A stretch of DNA of 64,000 nucleotides from Pseudanabaena sp. PCC 6802 (GCF_000332175.1 NZ_KB235914.1:4309793-4373792); one strand, 5' to 3'. Positions 1 to 9,385 are shown, counted from the stretch's first letter. The notes: generated by a model from the letters alone, not told the origin. Made by a program: numbers and translations.

Positions 1-1
1 T

Positions 2-964
2 GGTAATCCCAATGCCCTATCCCGCGCGCTGGTCAAGATTGCTTACGGTATTATTGAGGTGGGCGAGCGCTCTCAAGAACCCAGTCGGTTAGTGGAAGGG
101 ACTCGCGCTCTGGGTATTTACGATCATAAAGCAGCAGCTTCAACCGGCACGGCCTATCGCATCTCTTCTTCTCCCGAGCAGATCGGTCGCGTATTCCTGT
201 GGGATATGTTCAATCCTTGGGGATGGTGGATGGAATTAAACTCAACGCACCCACTCACGGGCAAGCGCGTGCGTGCTTTGAGCACCTATGCCGAACAATT
301 GGGATTGCCGACCGAGTTCAATATGGCACGGGTTGTTGCTGATGGTAAGAGCCTGGATCGGAATAAGTTATACGGCAACTTTGCAGTCGATGTCGTTCTC
401 TACGCCGCAGAGATAATCGGTATCTTTGCCGGGTTAGCGCTCGGGATCGCGATCGCCAAATCCTCAGGCAACAGCATGTGGTTCCTGACTGGCCCATTGG
501 TTGGCCTCGGCGCGGGCATCTTAATCAAGGCCCTGGTGTCTTTCCCAGACTACAGTAGAGCACCTGAAACCAGCGTAATTGAGTTAATGGCAGACCCCTA
601 TGCCAGTCCGTTACGGGGCAAGCCCGCCAGACTGAATGGCGATCTGATCGGTCGTGGCGATGCAGGCTACGTGTTCGGTTCCGACCTGAAGCTACAGGAG
701 CGCACGGGCATGATGTACCTCCACTATTCTTCTCGCTTTGGCTCAATTGGGAATTTCCTGTTTGGTATGAAGCGCGTCAAGAATCTCATTGGCATGAAAG
801 TACAAACGGTGGGATGGTTCCGTCGCGGTGTTGCACCTTGGGTCGATCTGATTCAACTCAAGACCGACAGCGGCACAGTTGTAAACAGCTATCACCGCTT
901 CTGGGCGTTTATCTTGGGCGGCGGTGCAATCATTCTAGGTTTATTTCTTTTATCTCTCCGCTAA
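2..964 (+). CDS. M48-family (HtpX-like) membrane metalloprotease, C-terminal part
   Basis: The reading frame is open from the first bases of the window, so the gene starts upstream and only about 320 residues are visible. The first residues (GNPNALSRALVKI) resemble the segment that follows the zinc site in M48 peptidases of the HtpX/Zn-dependent protease-with-chaperone group. A hydrophobic pair lies around residues 125-170 and a final membrane segment at the extreme C terminus, so the protein is membrane bound. The HExxH motif would lie outside the window. Family assignment is probable rather than certain because the catalytic part is missing. Confidence 0.65.
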   Translation, partial: GNPNALSRALVKIAYGIIEVGERSQEPSRLVEGTRALGIYDHKAAASTGTAYRISSSPEQIGRVFLWDMFNPWGWWMELNSTHPLTGKRVRALSTYAEQLGLPTEFNMARVVADGKSLDRNKLYGNFAVDVVLYAAEIIGIFAGLALGIAIAKSSGNSMWFLTGPLVGLGAGILIKALVSFPDYSRAPETSVIELMADPYASPLRGKPARLNGDLIGRGDAGYVFGSDLKLQERTGMMYLHYSSRFGSIGNFLFGMKRVKNLIGMKVQTVGWFRRGVAPWVDLIQLKTDSGTVVNSYHRFWAFILGGGAIILGLFLLSLR

Positions 965-967
965 TCC

Positions 968-1072
968 TATAGCTATAGTCAACAGGCTTAGGACGGGGTG
1001 CAGGGGTTTCACCCCTGAGTGGGGGCGCAGCCCCCACACCCCTTGTCCTAACAGATCTGTACTATGGCTATA
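968..1072 (+). repeat. Family B palindromic repeat (B1)
   Basis: Element of about 105 bp starting TATAGCTATAGTCAACAGG and ending in CTATGGCTATA, so the ends are inverted repeats. The core holds two GC-rich hairpins (AGGGGTTTCACCCCT and GGGGGCGCAGCCCCC). It sits just after the protease stop codon and is followed 8 bp later by a family A element. Other copies in this window share ends and core. Confidence 0.9.
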
Positions 1073-1080
1073 ATTCTAGA

Positions 1081-1166
1081 TATAGCGGTTTTCAGATTGC
1101 AAAGAGTAGGGAGGCTGGGGGCAATGCCCCCAAAATAAAACCCGTTCTCAAGTGAAACCCACTATA
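1081..1166 (+). repeat. Family A palindromic repeat (A1, shortened core)
   Basis: Starts TATAGCGGTTTTCAGAT and ends with the complementary ACTATA end. The core has the GGGGGCAATGCCCCC hairpin but lacks the AGGGGT/ACCCCT hairpin, so it is an internal-deletion derivative of the roughly 113-bp full-length form. Confidence 0.85.
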
Positions 1167-1195
1167 TCCACGCTCTTTTACCCAGTCTAACTCAG

Positions 1196-3136
1196 TCAAC
1201 TTAAGTAGGTATAACCGCGCAGACTATGCTCGTAGTTCTGTAATAGGAGCCTTGCTTCTTCGAGCGTAATTTCCTTTTTCTGAAGCGCTGCCTCGGTAGC
1301 GCGACGCATATTCTCCAATAAGGCATCGGAACTATATTGCACGTATTGCAGTACCTCGGTCATGGAATCACCTCGAATTACGTGTTCCACCTGATAGCCC
1401 GTAGGTGTAGCGTGGATGTGTACGGCATCGGTATCGCCGAATAGATTATGCAAATCGCCGAGGATTTCCTGGTACGCGCCACCGAGAAATAGACCGAGGT
1501 AATAGTTTTCTCCAGGCGTAAAGGGATGGAGTTCCAAAACAGATTTTACATCGCGCAGATCGATAAATTTATCGATCTTGCCATCGCTATCGCAAGTCAG
1601 ATCGGCCAGCGTACCGCGACAGGAGGGTTCCGCATTCAAGCGATGGATGGGGGCAATGGGGAATAGCTGATCGATCGCCCAGCTATCTGGTGCCGACTGG
1701 AATACCGAAAAATTACAGTAATAGGTAACTGCCATGGATTTCTCCAGATCTTCGAGATCGTCGGGCACGTAATTTTGCTGGCGCACGATCTTGAGGATGC
1801 GATCGCAACATTCCCAGTACAGGCGCTCGGCTCTGGCTCGTTCCTGCAAATTTAAATAGCCGAAGGAAAACAGACTAACTGCTTCATCTTTAAATTGGAC
1901 GGCATCGTGATATGCCTCCTGATAGTTATCTTCGTTGATTTGTTCTAATGTTTCAAATAGATTGCGGATAGTTAGATGTTCGCCCTCATCGAGTGGAGGG
2001 ATTTTGCCATTAGGTGTCTCGCTGACATTGAGAACTTCAAACACGAGAACCGATTGATGCGAAGCGATCGCCCTGCCACTTTCGCTAACAATTGTGGGAA
2101 CGGGGATGTTTTTAGGGGCACAGGCTTCCTTAACCGCCGCTACAACGTCGTAGGCATAGTTTTGCATGTTGTAGTTTTTGGAAGCGTAGAAATTAGTCTT
2201 AGAGCCGTCGTAGTCTACCCCCAATCCCCCACCAACATCGATGAAATGCATGTTCGCGCCGATCGCTGCTAGCTGCACGTAGATTTGGGAAGCTTCCCTC
2301 AGCGCATCTTTGATCGTGCTAATCGAACTAATTTGAGAGCCGATGTGAAAATGGAGTAGCTGCAAAGACGAGAGCAGGTCGGCAGCCCTAAGACGTTCCA
2401 CTACTTCCAGGATTTCCCAAATACTGAGACCGAATTTAGCGCGATCGCCAGCGGAATCTTCCCAGCGTCCGATCCCTTTGGAGCAAAGTTTGGCACGCAC
2501 TCCCACAATGGGTTGAATTTTTAGCTTTCTAGCTTCCTGAATGACGATATCAACTTCTTCCAGTTGCTCGATCACGATAATTGGCGTTTGTCCCAACCGT
2601 TGTGAGAGAAGGGCAGTTTCGATATATTCCCGATCTTTATAGCCATTGCAGATCAGTAGAGCGCCTGGTGTTTTCAGCGTGGCAAGGGCGATCAGTAATT
2701 CGGGTTTAGAGCCTGCTTCTAAGCCAAACTGGTAAGGCTTGCCGTAGTTGACCAGTTCCTCGACCAGTTGGCGCTGCTGGTTGACCTTAACAGGGTAAAC
2801 GCCGCGATAGGTGCCGTTGTAGTTGTAGCGGGCGATCGCTTTGGCAAAGCAGGCATTCAGGCGTTCGATGCGATCGGCCAAAATATCAGAGAACCTTAAC
2901 AGCAGTGGTAGTCGCAGATTGCGTTTTTGCAGATCTTTGACTAGTTCGTACAGATCGATACAACCACCGCGATCGCCCTGGGGGGAAACGGTAATGTGGC
3001 CAGCTTCGTTGATGCTAAAGTAGGGATCGCCCCAACCATTGATGCGATAAAGTTCCTCGCTATCCTGGATCGTCCAGGTTTTACCAGTTGCAACTTTACC
3101 ATTTGCATTCAGAGTCTTTTGAATTTCCTGCACCAT
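1196..3136 (-). CDS. speA: Biosynthetic arginine decarboxylase
   Basis: Converts arginine to agmatine, the first step of the arginine-decarboxylase route to putrescine and spermidine; PLP dependent and cytosolic. The 646-residue length fits the long SpeA type. The N-terminal part of the PLP barrel carries the expected lysine in GVYPVKVNQQ (about K117). The glycine-rich phosphate loop DVGGGLGVDYDG and the C-terminal sheet domain are present. The ATG start at 3136 gives the usual SpeA N terminus. It is transcribed alone; a family A repeat lies in its upstream region. Confidence 0.96.
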   Translation of the reverse strand: MVQEIQKTLNANGKVATGKTWTIQDSEELYRINGWGDPYFSINEAGHITVSPQGDRGGCIDLYELVKDLQKRNLRLPLLLRFSDILADRIERLNACFAKAIARYNYNGTYRGVYPVKVNQQRQLVEELVNYGKPYQFGLEAGSKPELLIALATLKTPGALLICNGYKDREYIETALLSQRLGQTPIIVIEQLEEVDIVIQEARKLKIQPIVGVRAKLCSKGIGRWEDSAGDRAKFGLSIWEILEVVERLRAADLLSSLQLLHFHIGSQISSISTIKDALREASQIYVQLAAIGANMHFIDVGGGLGVDYDGSKTNFYASKNYNMQNYAYDVVAAVKEACAPKNIPVPTIVSESGRAIASHQSVLVFEVLNVSETPNGKIPPLDEGEHLTIRNLFETLEQINEDNYQEAYHDAVQFKDEAVSLFSFGYLNLQERARAERLYWECCDRILKIVRQQNYVPDDLEDLEKSMAVTYYCNFSVFQSAPDSWAIDQLFPIAPIHRLNAEPSCRGTLADLTCDSDGKIDKFIDLRDVKSVLELHPFTPGENYYLGLFLGGAYQEILGDLHNLFGDTDAVHIHATPTGYQVEHVIRGDSMTEVLQYVQYSSDALLENMRRATEAALQKKEITLEEARLLLQNYEHSLRGYTYLS

Positions 3137-3527
3137 TGGTTAACTGTTCCTTGCAATTGAGATCGGCACTCCAAGCAGTCATCATCCCGGCTAAACAATA
3201 TGGTTGTCAAGCCCATGCGATTTACTTCCGCAAATCTGCGAAACCTGTAGGGGCAACTGTTTGCCTCTGGATTAATTTGTTATAGCGGTTTTCAGATGAA
3301 AACGAGAAGGGGGTTTGGGGGCGTTGCCCCCAAGAAGGGGTTCTACCCCTTCACCCCGTCAATCAAACTTGTTCTCAATTGAAAAACGCTATACTGTAAA
3401 AATCCGCTGACGTAAGGGCAGGTTTGGCAAAAATTTGTTGACTTTCATCAATAGCGCTCTGACAAAACCTGCCCCTATATGTGGGGTATCTAATGAAAAT
3501 TTACAGGTGGCATAGTTCTAACTTGCA
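3137..3527. other. Intergenic region between speA and the lipoxygenase gene
   Basis: The 391 bp contain family A repeat A2 and a separate long inverted repeat at about 3412-3476 (arms GGGCAGGTTT and AAACCTGCCC around a loop of roughly 40 nt). No convincing small gene is seen. Confidence 0.6.
3281..3393 (+). repeat. Family A palindromic repeat (A2, full length)
   Basis: A 113-bp element with TATAGCGGTTTTCAGAT at one end and TTGAAAAACGCTATA at the other. The core contains GGGGGCGTTGCCCCC and AGGGGTTCTACCCCT hairpins. It is nearly the reverse complement of the copies at 10487 and 33838. Confidence 0.92.
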
Positions 3528-4919
3528 TTAGATATGGATGCTCATCATCAGCATCTCTAAAGGTAAACCTGGCTGAATCTCATCGCGCCTCTGCCACAGC
3601 AAATCTTTTAACAGCGAGCTACCGTTTTCCATAATTGGATTGTAGCGAACGCTTGAAAGAGTCCAGGTAATCAGTACCTGACCGATATTCCTTTTGGCAG
3701 CCACTGCGGGGTCGAAACTGGGATGTTTCTCATCCCACAGACCAAGTGCGGCATATTCTATATCGCCACCATCTTCGTATTGTTTGTAATTGGTCCAGGA
3801 ATGTAAAAATGATGAATGATAAATGACATAGATGCAGAGTTTCTTCAGATCGTTAATATTATGAATTTTTAACGTGCCGAGTTCTCGTTTGAGAATGGAA
3901 TGACCGACCAGATCCTGCGACATCCCTTCAATTTCTGCCCAATCCGATCTAATTGCCGACTCATAATCCTGGAAAAATTTCCCTACATACTGCTCGACAA
4001 TCTCCCACACGGCGATCGCAGCGCGATCGTAATGGTTATTGCTGACAAAATCCTGTAGAGCTTGCATGCGAGGATGCCAGGTATGATAGTTGAGCCGACT
4101 GACCTCCTCTTTGAGCAGTTTCTCCACGTCTGTTGTACTTATAGTTGAGGATTGGGGGATAACTCCCTCGTCGCCAAAGATGATATTTGCACCTAGTTTA
4201 TTAATATTGAGCAGACCCTCAAAATGAGGCTCCAGTAGCTCCGCAATTTTATTGTTTTTGACGTTGCGATAATACGCCATGGCATATTGTTCGACATTCA
4301 AATGAGTGCGCGCCAAATGTGCCTGCGTTTCTTGAAACAGAAACTCGGCACTGCGAAATAGGCGTTTTGCCCATTCCCAATCGGCATCGCCAGGAGAATT
4401 AGTAATGGGCGCATTGCTGATATTATTTCCTTCTCTCAGCACGTACTGAATGGAGTGCGCGTATAGACTATGCCCTCGCAATACAAACCTCGCTTCGATA
4501 GTCGCGGGCAAAATTCCACCTGGATCGACTGCATATTTGCGGCAATCGTAGCGAACGACGTACTGCCACTCTTGTCCGATCGTGCGATTGAGCTTACCTG
4601 GATTGAAGCCATTGAGGCGGCGATCGACGAAGAAGGCATCGCTAAACTTGTCTGGACGGCAGCGCGTTAAATTCGCCGGCATGATATTGGGGGTTGGCAT
4701 TTGCTGTATGATGTCCGTCACGCCTGCAATCCCCAAGAGTGCCAGTGGTGGAACGGGTTTGGCTGGGATAGTATGCAACCCCATATTAGCTACCAACCGA
4801 GGGTTGGGTGCTACCTTTGGTGGCAAAGGCTTCTGCGGATCGAATCTGGGCAAATCTTCTCCCTCTTTGCCGATATAGGGAAAGAGATCTTTAGGCAGTG
4901 GTTGTGTACTTGCAGTCAT
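3528..4919 (-). CDS. Lipoxygenase-like non-haem iron dioxygenase, short form
   Basis: Expected to add O2 to polyunsaturated fatty acids. All five residues expected to bind the iron in lipoxygenases can be matched: H201 and H206 in AHLARTHLNVEQ, H373 and N377 in FLHSWTNYKQ, and the carboxylate of the C-terminal isoleucine (the protein ends SIHI). With the ATG at 4919 it is 463 residues, far shorter than plant enzymes (over 800). There is no visible N-terminal PLAT domain, so it is a catalytic-core type. An in-frame upstream start would add 13 residues. Regiospecificity cannot be judged from sequence. Confidence 0.82.
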   Translation of the reverse strand: MTASTQPLPKDLFPYIGKEGEDLPRFDPQKPLPPKVAPNPRLVANMGLHTIPAKPVPPLALLGIAGVTDIIQQMPTPNIMPANLTRCRPDKFSDAFFVDRRLNGFNPGKLNRTIGQEWQYVVRYDCRKYAVDPGGILPATIEARFVLRGHSLYAHSIQYVLREGNNISNAPITNSPGDADWEWAKRLFRSAEFLFQETQAHLARTHLNVEQYAMAYYRNVKNNKIAELLEPHFEGLLNINKLGANIIFGDEGVIPQSSTISTTDVEKLLKEEVSRLNYHTWHPRMQALQDFVSNNHYDRAAIAVWEIVEQYVGKFFQDYESAIRSDWAEIEGMSQDLVGHSILKRELGTLKIHNINDLKKLCIYVIYHSSFLHSWTNYKQYEDGGDIEYAALGLWDEKHPSFDPAVAAKRNIGQVLITWTLSSVRYNPIMENGSSLLKDLLWQRRDEIQPGLPLEMLMMSIHI

Positions 4920-5512
4920 AGCTTTACTTGGCTCCAATAGTGCATAAATCGATCGCAATGAGACTGATTCAATTAACCTGCACGCTCAGTCAAACTTGGA
5001 TCGTCAACTTTCACGCGATCGCTATCCATAGAAACTTGAAATGTCAGCAATCGCTACAGCAATAGTCGATAAAAGTTTGACTTCCAACAAACTGCTACCA
5101 TTTTAAATCCTACTGGGAGATAAAAATATAAAATAATAGAGAAATTATTGAGCTGGATGTTGTTTCCCGTGTATTCCCAAACTGAAGCTTTTACAACTCT
5201 ACAGCAAAAACTCAATATCCCACCTCATCAATGAGTTATCGAGTTCTTATTAACCTGCTGCGTTATAGCGGTTTTCAGATCAGAAGGAGTAGGGGGTTTG
5301 GGGGCGTTGCCCCCAAGAAGGGGTGGAACCCCTTCACCCCAAAAATAAAACCCGTTCTCAAGTGAAAACCGCTATATGCTACCGCTCCAGAAACAACAAT
5401 GATTGTTCGTTCTACCAATAGTGTATTTTTATAGATTTTTTTAACTTTGACCACTAAATCTAGATAATGTAGTGTATAGTTTATTGCGATCTTCAAGGAT
5501 AAATTTTGACTT
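4920..5512. other. Divergent intergenic region (lipoxygenase / nrdJ)
   Basis: 593 bp holding the promoters of two divergent genes and family A repeat A3. A 25-codon open stretch at about 5158-5235 (MLFPVYSQTEAF...) may be a remnant. I looked for a cobalamin riboswitch ahead of the B12-dependent reductase and could not recognise one. Confidence 0.5.
5264..5376 (+). repeat. Family A palindromic repeat (A3, full length)
   Basis: A 113-bp element with arms TATAGCGGTTTTCAGAT and GTGAAAACCGCTATA and the two core hairpins. It lies about 136 bp upstream of the nrdJ start. Confidence 0.92.
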
Positions 5513-7825
5513 ATGGTGCAAGAACTTGAAAGGGTAAAGCAGTCCCAGCAGTTCCCCGATAGCGCGCCTGTGGCTAATCCCGTGTTTTTCCGCACGTATA
5601 GTCGCAAAGCAGCAAAACAGCGCGAGAGTTGGGCTGAGGTGTGCGATCGCACGCTAGCAGGTCTAAAGCAACTAGGTAACCTTACTGATACCGAAGCTGA
5701 CTTAGTAGATCGGATGCAGCGGCAGCTAAAAGCCCTCACCTCGGGACGGTGGTTGTGGGTGGGCGGCACGCCCTGGATCGAGCAGCCGGAAAACTTTTCG
5801 GGTGGCTATAATTGCACCTCTACGAATGTAATTGACTGGCGCGCTTTCGGCCTGATGATGGATCTGGCCATGCAGGGGTGCGGTACGGGTGCGGTGCTGG
5901 AGCCAAAATACATTAACCAACTACCCGCGATTCGCAACCGCCTGCACATTACGGTCGCGGGTGAAATTGGTGCTACGCCTGCGGCAGAACGCCGCCAGTA
6001 CACCGAAGTAGAATTTAATCTCCCCCAAAATCAAGTCACTATTTATGTTGGCGACAGCCGCCAGGGTTGGGTGCAGTCTTACCAGACAGTATTGGAACTA
6101 TCGACTGACGATCGCTTCACGGGTGATATCCAGGTAACTATCAACATCAGCGATGTTAGAGCTTCCGGCGAACCGCTCAAAGGATTTGGCGGCATGGCAA
6201 ATCCGATCAAATTACCTGCTCTCTACGAACGCTGTGCTGGGATTTTGAATAAAGCGATCGGTCGTCAACTCACATCCATTGAATGTTGCCTTCTCATCGA
6301 CGAAGCCGCAGTCACCATCGTCGCTGGGAACATCCGTCGTAGTGCTGGGATGCGGCAAGGAGACAGTAATGACGCACTGTTTGCAGGCGCGAAAGAGAAT
6401 CTCTGGCAACAGGATGCTGAAGGAAATTGGCGCATCGATCCGGAACGCGATTCTCTTCGGATGGCAAACCACACGAGAGTTTTTCACCGCAAACCAACTC
6501 TAGAGGAATGCATTGAAGCGGTTCGCAAGCAATATTATTCTGGTGAAGGGGCAATTCAATGGGCAGGTGAGGTAATTGCTCGCTCCAATGCCGACATTCT
6601 CTCTAATGAGAAGTTAAAACGAGAGTTTATCGCAGTTTACGAGCAAGGAGAAGAGGCTGCTCGTGTATGGATAAAAAATCATCATCCTGACATGCAAGAT
6701 CGAGAAATCGAGCATAGGCTGCAGAGGTATGGGCTAAATCCCTGCGGAGAAATATGCGGTGCGGATTTTCATTGCAATTTGTCTGAAATTCACCTAAATC
6801 AGCTAAATCCGCACGATTTTACCGAACAAGAGAAAGCATTTACTGCTGGTGCGATCTCAGTAGCGGCGTTGCTAAATCACAAATTCCAAGAGCCGCGCTA
6901 TCAATACAGCCGCGAACTAGACCCCATCGTCGGTGTTTCGTTTACGGGCTTGTTTGATTTCTTTGTCAAGGCTTTTGGTGTGGAATGGTTGCGCTGGTGG
7001 GAAGCAGGTAGACCGGATACGGTGCAGGGACTCGACTTCAAACAACGTGAAGCGGAATATCTGAACCGCTGGCAGGAAATCGTACATCGGGTCGTCTGGG
7101 ATTACTGCGATCGCCACGGCATTCGTCGTCCCAATCGTTGTACTACAGTGCAACCATCGGGGACAAAATCACTGCTCACTGGTGCATCGCCAGGCTGGCA
7201 TCCACCTAAAGCGCAGAGGTTTATTCGGCGCATCACCTGCCGCAAGAACGACCCAGTCGCACTTGCCTGCGTTGACTACGGCTATAATATCGTGCCATCG
7301 CAATCGGATAAGGATGAGAATGGTAACTTGCTCAACGATCCCTTCGATCCTAGATGTACCGAGTGGCTGGTGGAAATTCCAGTGAGCGTCATTTGGGCGG
7401 ACTTACCTGGTGCCGATGCGATCGAAATTTCCAAATTCTCAGCCTTGGCACAAATGGATTTCTACATGCAGGTACAGAAATTCTATACGCGCCATAACAC
7501 CTCAGCTACGATTGAGGTACGCGAGAGCGAGATTGAGAGTTTGGGCACTCGCATCTTTGAGGCAATTCGCGATGATGAGGGTTACATTTCCGCCGCATTA
7601 CTAGCCCGCTTTGACGATCTGCAAACCTTCCCCCGTCTGCCCTTCGAGCCAATTGATAAGCAGACCTACGATCGCCTGCAACGGGAGGTAAAAGAGCGCC
7701 GCATTACCAATGACTTCAATGAAGCTTTGCGACGTTACGACACGGGCGAGCATCTAGTAGAAGCAGGGCCAGCGGGTTGCGACTCGGATAAGTGTATGCT
7801 GCCAGAAGAAAAACCAAACTCATAA
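5513..7825 (+). CDS. nrdJ: Adenosylcobalamin-dependent ribonucleoside-triphosphate reductase (class II, monomeric)
   Basis: Reduces ribonucleotides to deoxyribonucleotides using adenosylcobalamin, oxygen-independently. The 770-residue protein resembles the monomeric Lactobacillus-type enzyme. Visible features are the first redox cysteine in GGYNCTSTN (C101), the finger-loop thiyl-radical cysteine in NPCGEICG (C411), the GNIRRSAGMRQG segment, and the C-terminal C-x4-C pair (C756, C761) that relays electrons from thioredoxin. The frame is continuous, so there is no intein. This is probably the main dNTP source, although the rest of the genome is not seen. Confidence 0.95.
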   Translation: MVQELERVKQSQQFPDSAPVANPVFFRTYSRKAAKQRESWAEVCDRTLAGLKQLGNLTDTEADLVDRMQRQLKALTSGRWLWVGGTPWIEQPENFSGGYNCTSTNVIDWRAFGLMMDLAMQGCGTGAVLEPKYINQLPAIRNRLHITVAGEIGATPAAERRQYTEVEFNLPQNQVTIYVGDSRQGWVQSYQTVLELSTDDRFTGDIQVTINISDVRASGEPLKGFGGMANPIKLPALYERCAGILNKAIGRQLTSIECCLLIDEAAVTIVAGNIRRSAGMRQGDSNDALFAGAKENLWQQDAEGNWRIDPERDSLRMANHTRVFHRKPTLEECIEAVRKQYYSGEGAIQWAGEVIARSNADILSNEKLKREFIAVYEQGEEAARVWIKNHHPDMQDREIEHRLQRYGLNPCGEICGADFHCNLSEIHLNQLNPHDFTEQEKAFTAGAISVAALLNHKFQEPRYQYSRELDPIVGVSFTGLFDFFVKAFGVEWLRWWEAGRPDTVQGLDFKQREAEYLNRWQEIVHRVVWDYCDRHGIRRPNRCTTVQPSGTKSLLTGASPGWHPPKAQRFIRRITCRKNDPVALACVDYGYNIVPSQSDKDENGNLLNDPFDPRCTEWLVEIPVSVIWADLPGADAIEISKFSALAQMDFYMQVQKFYTRHNTSATIEVRESEIESLGTRIFEAIRDDEGYISAALLARFDDLQTFPRLPFEPIDKQTYDRLQREVKERRITNDFNEALRRYDTGEHLVEAGPAGCDSDKCMLPEEKPNS

Positions 7826-7836
7826 CTCACATAGCC

Positions 7837-7863
7837 TTAAGAGCAGAATTAATCTGCCCTTAA
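7837..7863 (+). terminator. Hairpin after nrdJ
   Basis: Near-perfect inverted repeat with arms TTAAG-GCAGA and TCTGC-CTTAA about 10 bp after the nrdJ stop. There is no good U-run after it, so it may only stabilise the 3' end. Confidence 0.4.
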
Positions 7864-7878
7864 TAGAGCTTTGTTGTA

Positions 7879-7993
7879 TATAGCGGTTTTCAATTGAGAA
7901 CGGGTTTTATTTTTGGGGTGAAGGGGTAGAACCCCTTCTTGGGGAAAACGCCCCCCAAGTCTTCTACTTTTTTCGATCTGAAAACCGCTATAA
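7879..7993 (-). repeat. Family A palindromic repeat (A4)
   Basis: About 115 bp, reverse orientation: starts TATAGCGGTTTTCAATTGAG and ends ATCTGAAAACCGCTATA. The GGGGGC/GCCCCC hairpin is partly degraded; the AGGGGTAGAACCCCT hairpin is intact. Confidence 0.9.
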
Positions 7994-8178
7994 TATCCCT
8001 TTCAAAGGTCTGTAGAATTGGGGTTTTATATTAGACTTAATCGGAAATAGTCAAAGCCATGTTACACAAGGCTTTCAGGAACGACCTGAAACTAAGCGAA
8101 ATGCTTACTGCATAAGCTTTTGATGGTATTTTACCCTTTTTATTGCTGATAAAGTCTATTCTATACTTGCAGTCTTCT

Positions 8179-9093
8179 ATGAATCCAAACATCATTGATA
8201 TCTACTCAAAAAGGCAACAGCGTCTTCGTGGAGAAGTACCTGATGTATATCAATATGAGGATATACCAGAACCACTCAGAGTTCAAGTAGTTTATATAGT
8301 GGCAGATTTCTTTGATCCTCACAATTTTGTTCTCGAAAATATTTATAGCAAACTACTTAGAATACTTTGTGAGGAATATGGTGTGCTCAATCTCATTAAT
8401 GATCGCTTTCGCAATCATCCCTTTATTGAGGTTTTACTGTCTCCAGACAATCTTTCACTCCCCTTAAGGATGAGGAATTATACTGAAATAGTACTTGACA
8501 TAATTGAAATCGTATTCAAATCGATGGAATCTGTCATCTCCTCTGACATGTCGGCTAAAGCTATTTTAAAATTAAATGAGAGATTTAAGGAACATAGTTT
8601 TGGATTTGCATATCGCAATGGGCAGATTATTCGTATTGATTCAGAACTAGTTCATGCTGAAGTTGTCAAGCCAGTTTTATTTCTATTATCTGATTTAAAA
8701 TTTAAAGGAGCTAACGAAGAATTCCTTAAAGCTCATGAACATTACAGGCATGGGAAGTATAAAGAGTGCCTTAACGAATGTCTTAAGTCCTTTGAAAGCA
8801 CTTTAAAAACAATTTGTAATATTCGCAGATGGCAATATAACCAGAATGATACGGCAAAGAAGTTAATTGATATCTGTTTGATGAACGGACTGATCCCACA
8901 ATATCTCCAGTCTCAATTTGCTGCTGTTCGTACAATTCTTGAGAGCGGAGTACCAACTATTCGCAACAGGTTAGGAGGTCACGGACAGGGAACACAACAG
9001 ATTACGGTTTCACAAAATATGGCATCGTACATGCTACATCTTACTGCAACAAACCTGTTATTTATCATTGAAGCTGAGAAGAATTTGCCATAG
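8179..9093 (+). CDS. STM4504/CBY_0614-type abortive-infection (AbiJ-like) protein
   Basis: 304 residues from the ATG at 8179. The upstream in-frame TTG at 8143 adds 12 residues unlike the family start. The N terminus (IYSKRQQRLRGEVPDVYQY, then LRVQVVYI) matches the N-terminal domain of STM4504/CBY_0614 proteins. The C terminus (AAVRTILESGVPTIRNRLGGHGQG) matches the abortive-infection C-terminal domain, in which the RNRxGGHG stretch is conserved. This family is linked with phage defence; that role is inferred. The gene is AT-rich with few HIP1 sites compared with its neighbours, suggesting transfer. No partner gene is adjacent. Confidence 0.78.
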   Translation: MNPNIIDIYSKRQQRLRGEVPDVYQYEDIPEPLRVQVVYIVADFFDPHNFVLENIYSKLLRILCEEYGVLNLINDRFRNHPFIEVLLSPDNLSLPLRMRNYTEIVLDIIEIVFKSMESVISSDMSAKAILKLNERFKEHSFGFAYRNGQIIRIDSELVHAEVVKPVLFLLSDLKFKGANEEFLKAHEHYRHGKYKECLNECLKSFESTLKTICNIRRWQYNQNDTAKKLIDICLMNGLIPQYLQSQFAAVRTILESGVPTIRNRLGGHGQGTQQITVSQNMASYMLHLTATNLLFIIEAEKNLP

Positions 9094-9208
9094 TTGGTTG
9101 GCGATGATAAATCTTCATTGCTATTTACTAACAAGTCTAATAGATACTTGGAGTTGCATGCTCGGAGGAGCAATAATTTTTTGATCGCTAATGTTTATTA
9201 AGAGGATT

Positions 9209-9346
9209 TATAGAGGTTTTCAGATTAGATCAAGAAGGGGTTTTGAATCATAGTCCCCAAGAAGGGGTTATGCCTCTTCGCCCCACACAAATAAATTCGT
9301 TGCAGAGCAACGGTGAATCTACCCTTAGAGATTGAAAAGCGCTATA
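9209..9346 (+). repeat. Diverged family A repeat (A5)
   Basis: Starts TATAGAGGTTTTCAGATTAG and ends TTGAAAAGCGCTATA. The interior is decayed, with only AAGAAGGGGTT and CCCCAC recognisable, and an extra stretch is inserted before the right end. It looks like an old copy. Confidence 0.7.
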
Positions 9347-9385
9347 CTGAGTGGGAGAGACGTGCGATTTGGAGAGGATAAATCC

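Noticed and set aside
1081..1166. Repeat elements read as Rho-independent terminators
   Set aside because: The GC hairpins are not followed by U-runs, and copies also occur upstream of genes, so termination is not their general role.
4959..5512. Cobalamin riboswitch upstream of nrdJ
   Set aside because: I could not find the conserved B12-box or a suitable fold; the region is mostly repeat A3.
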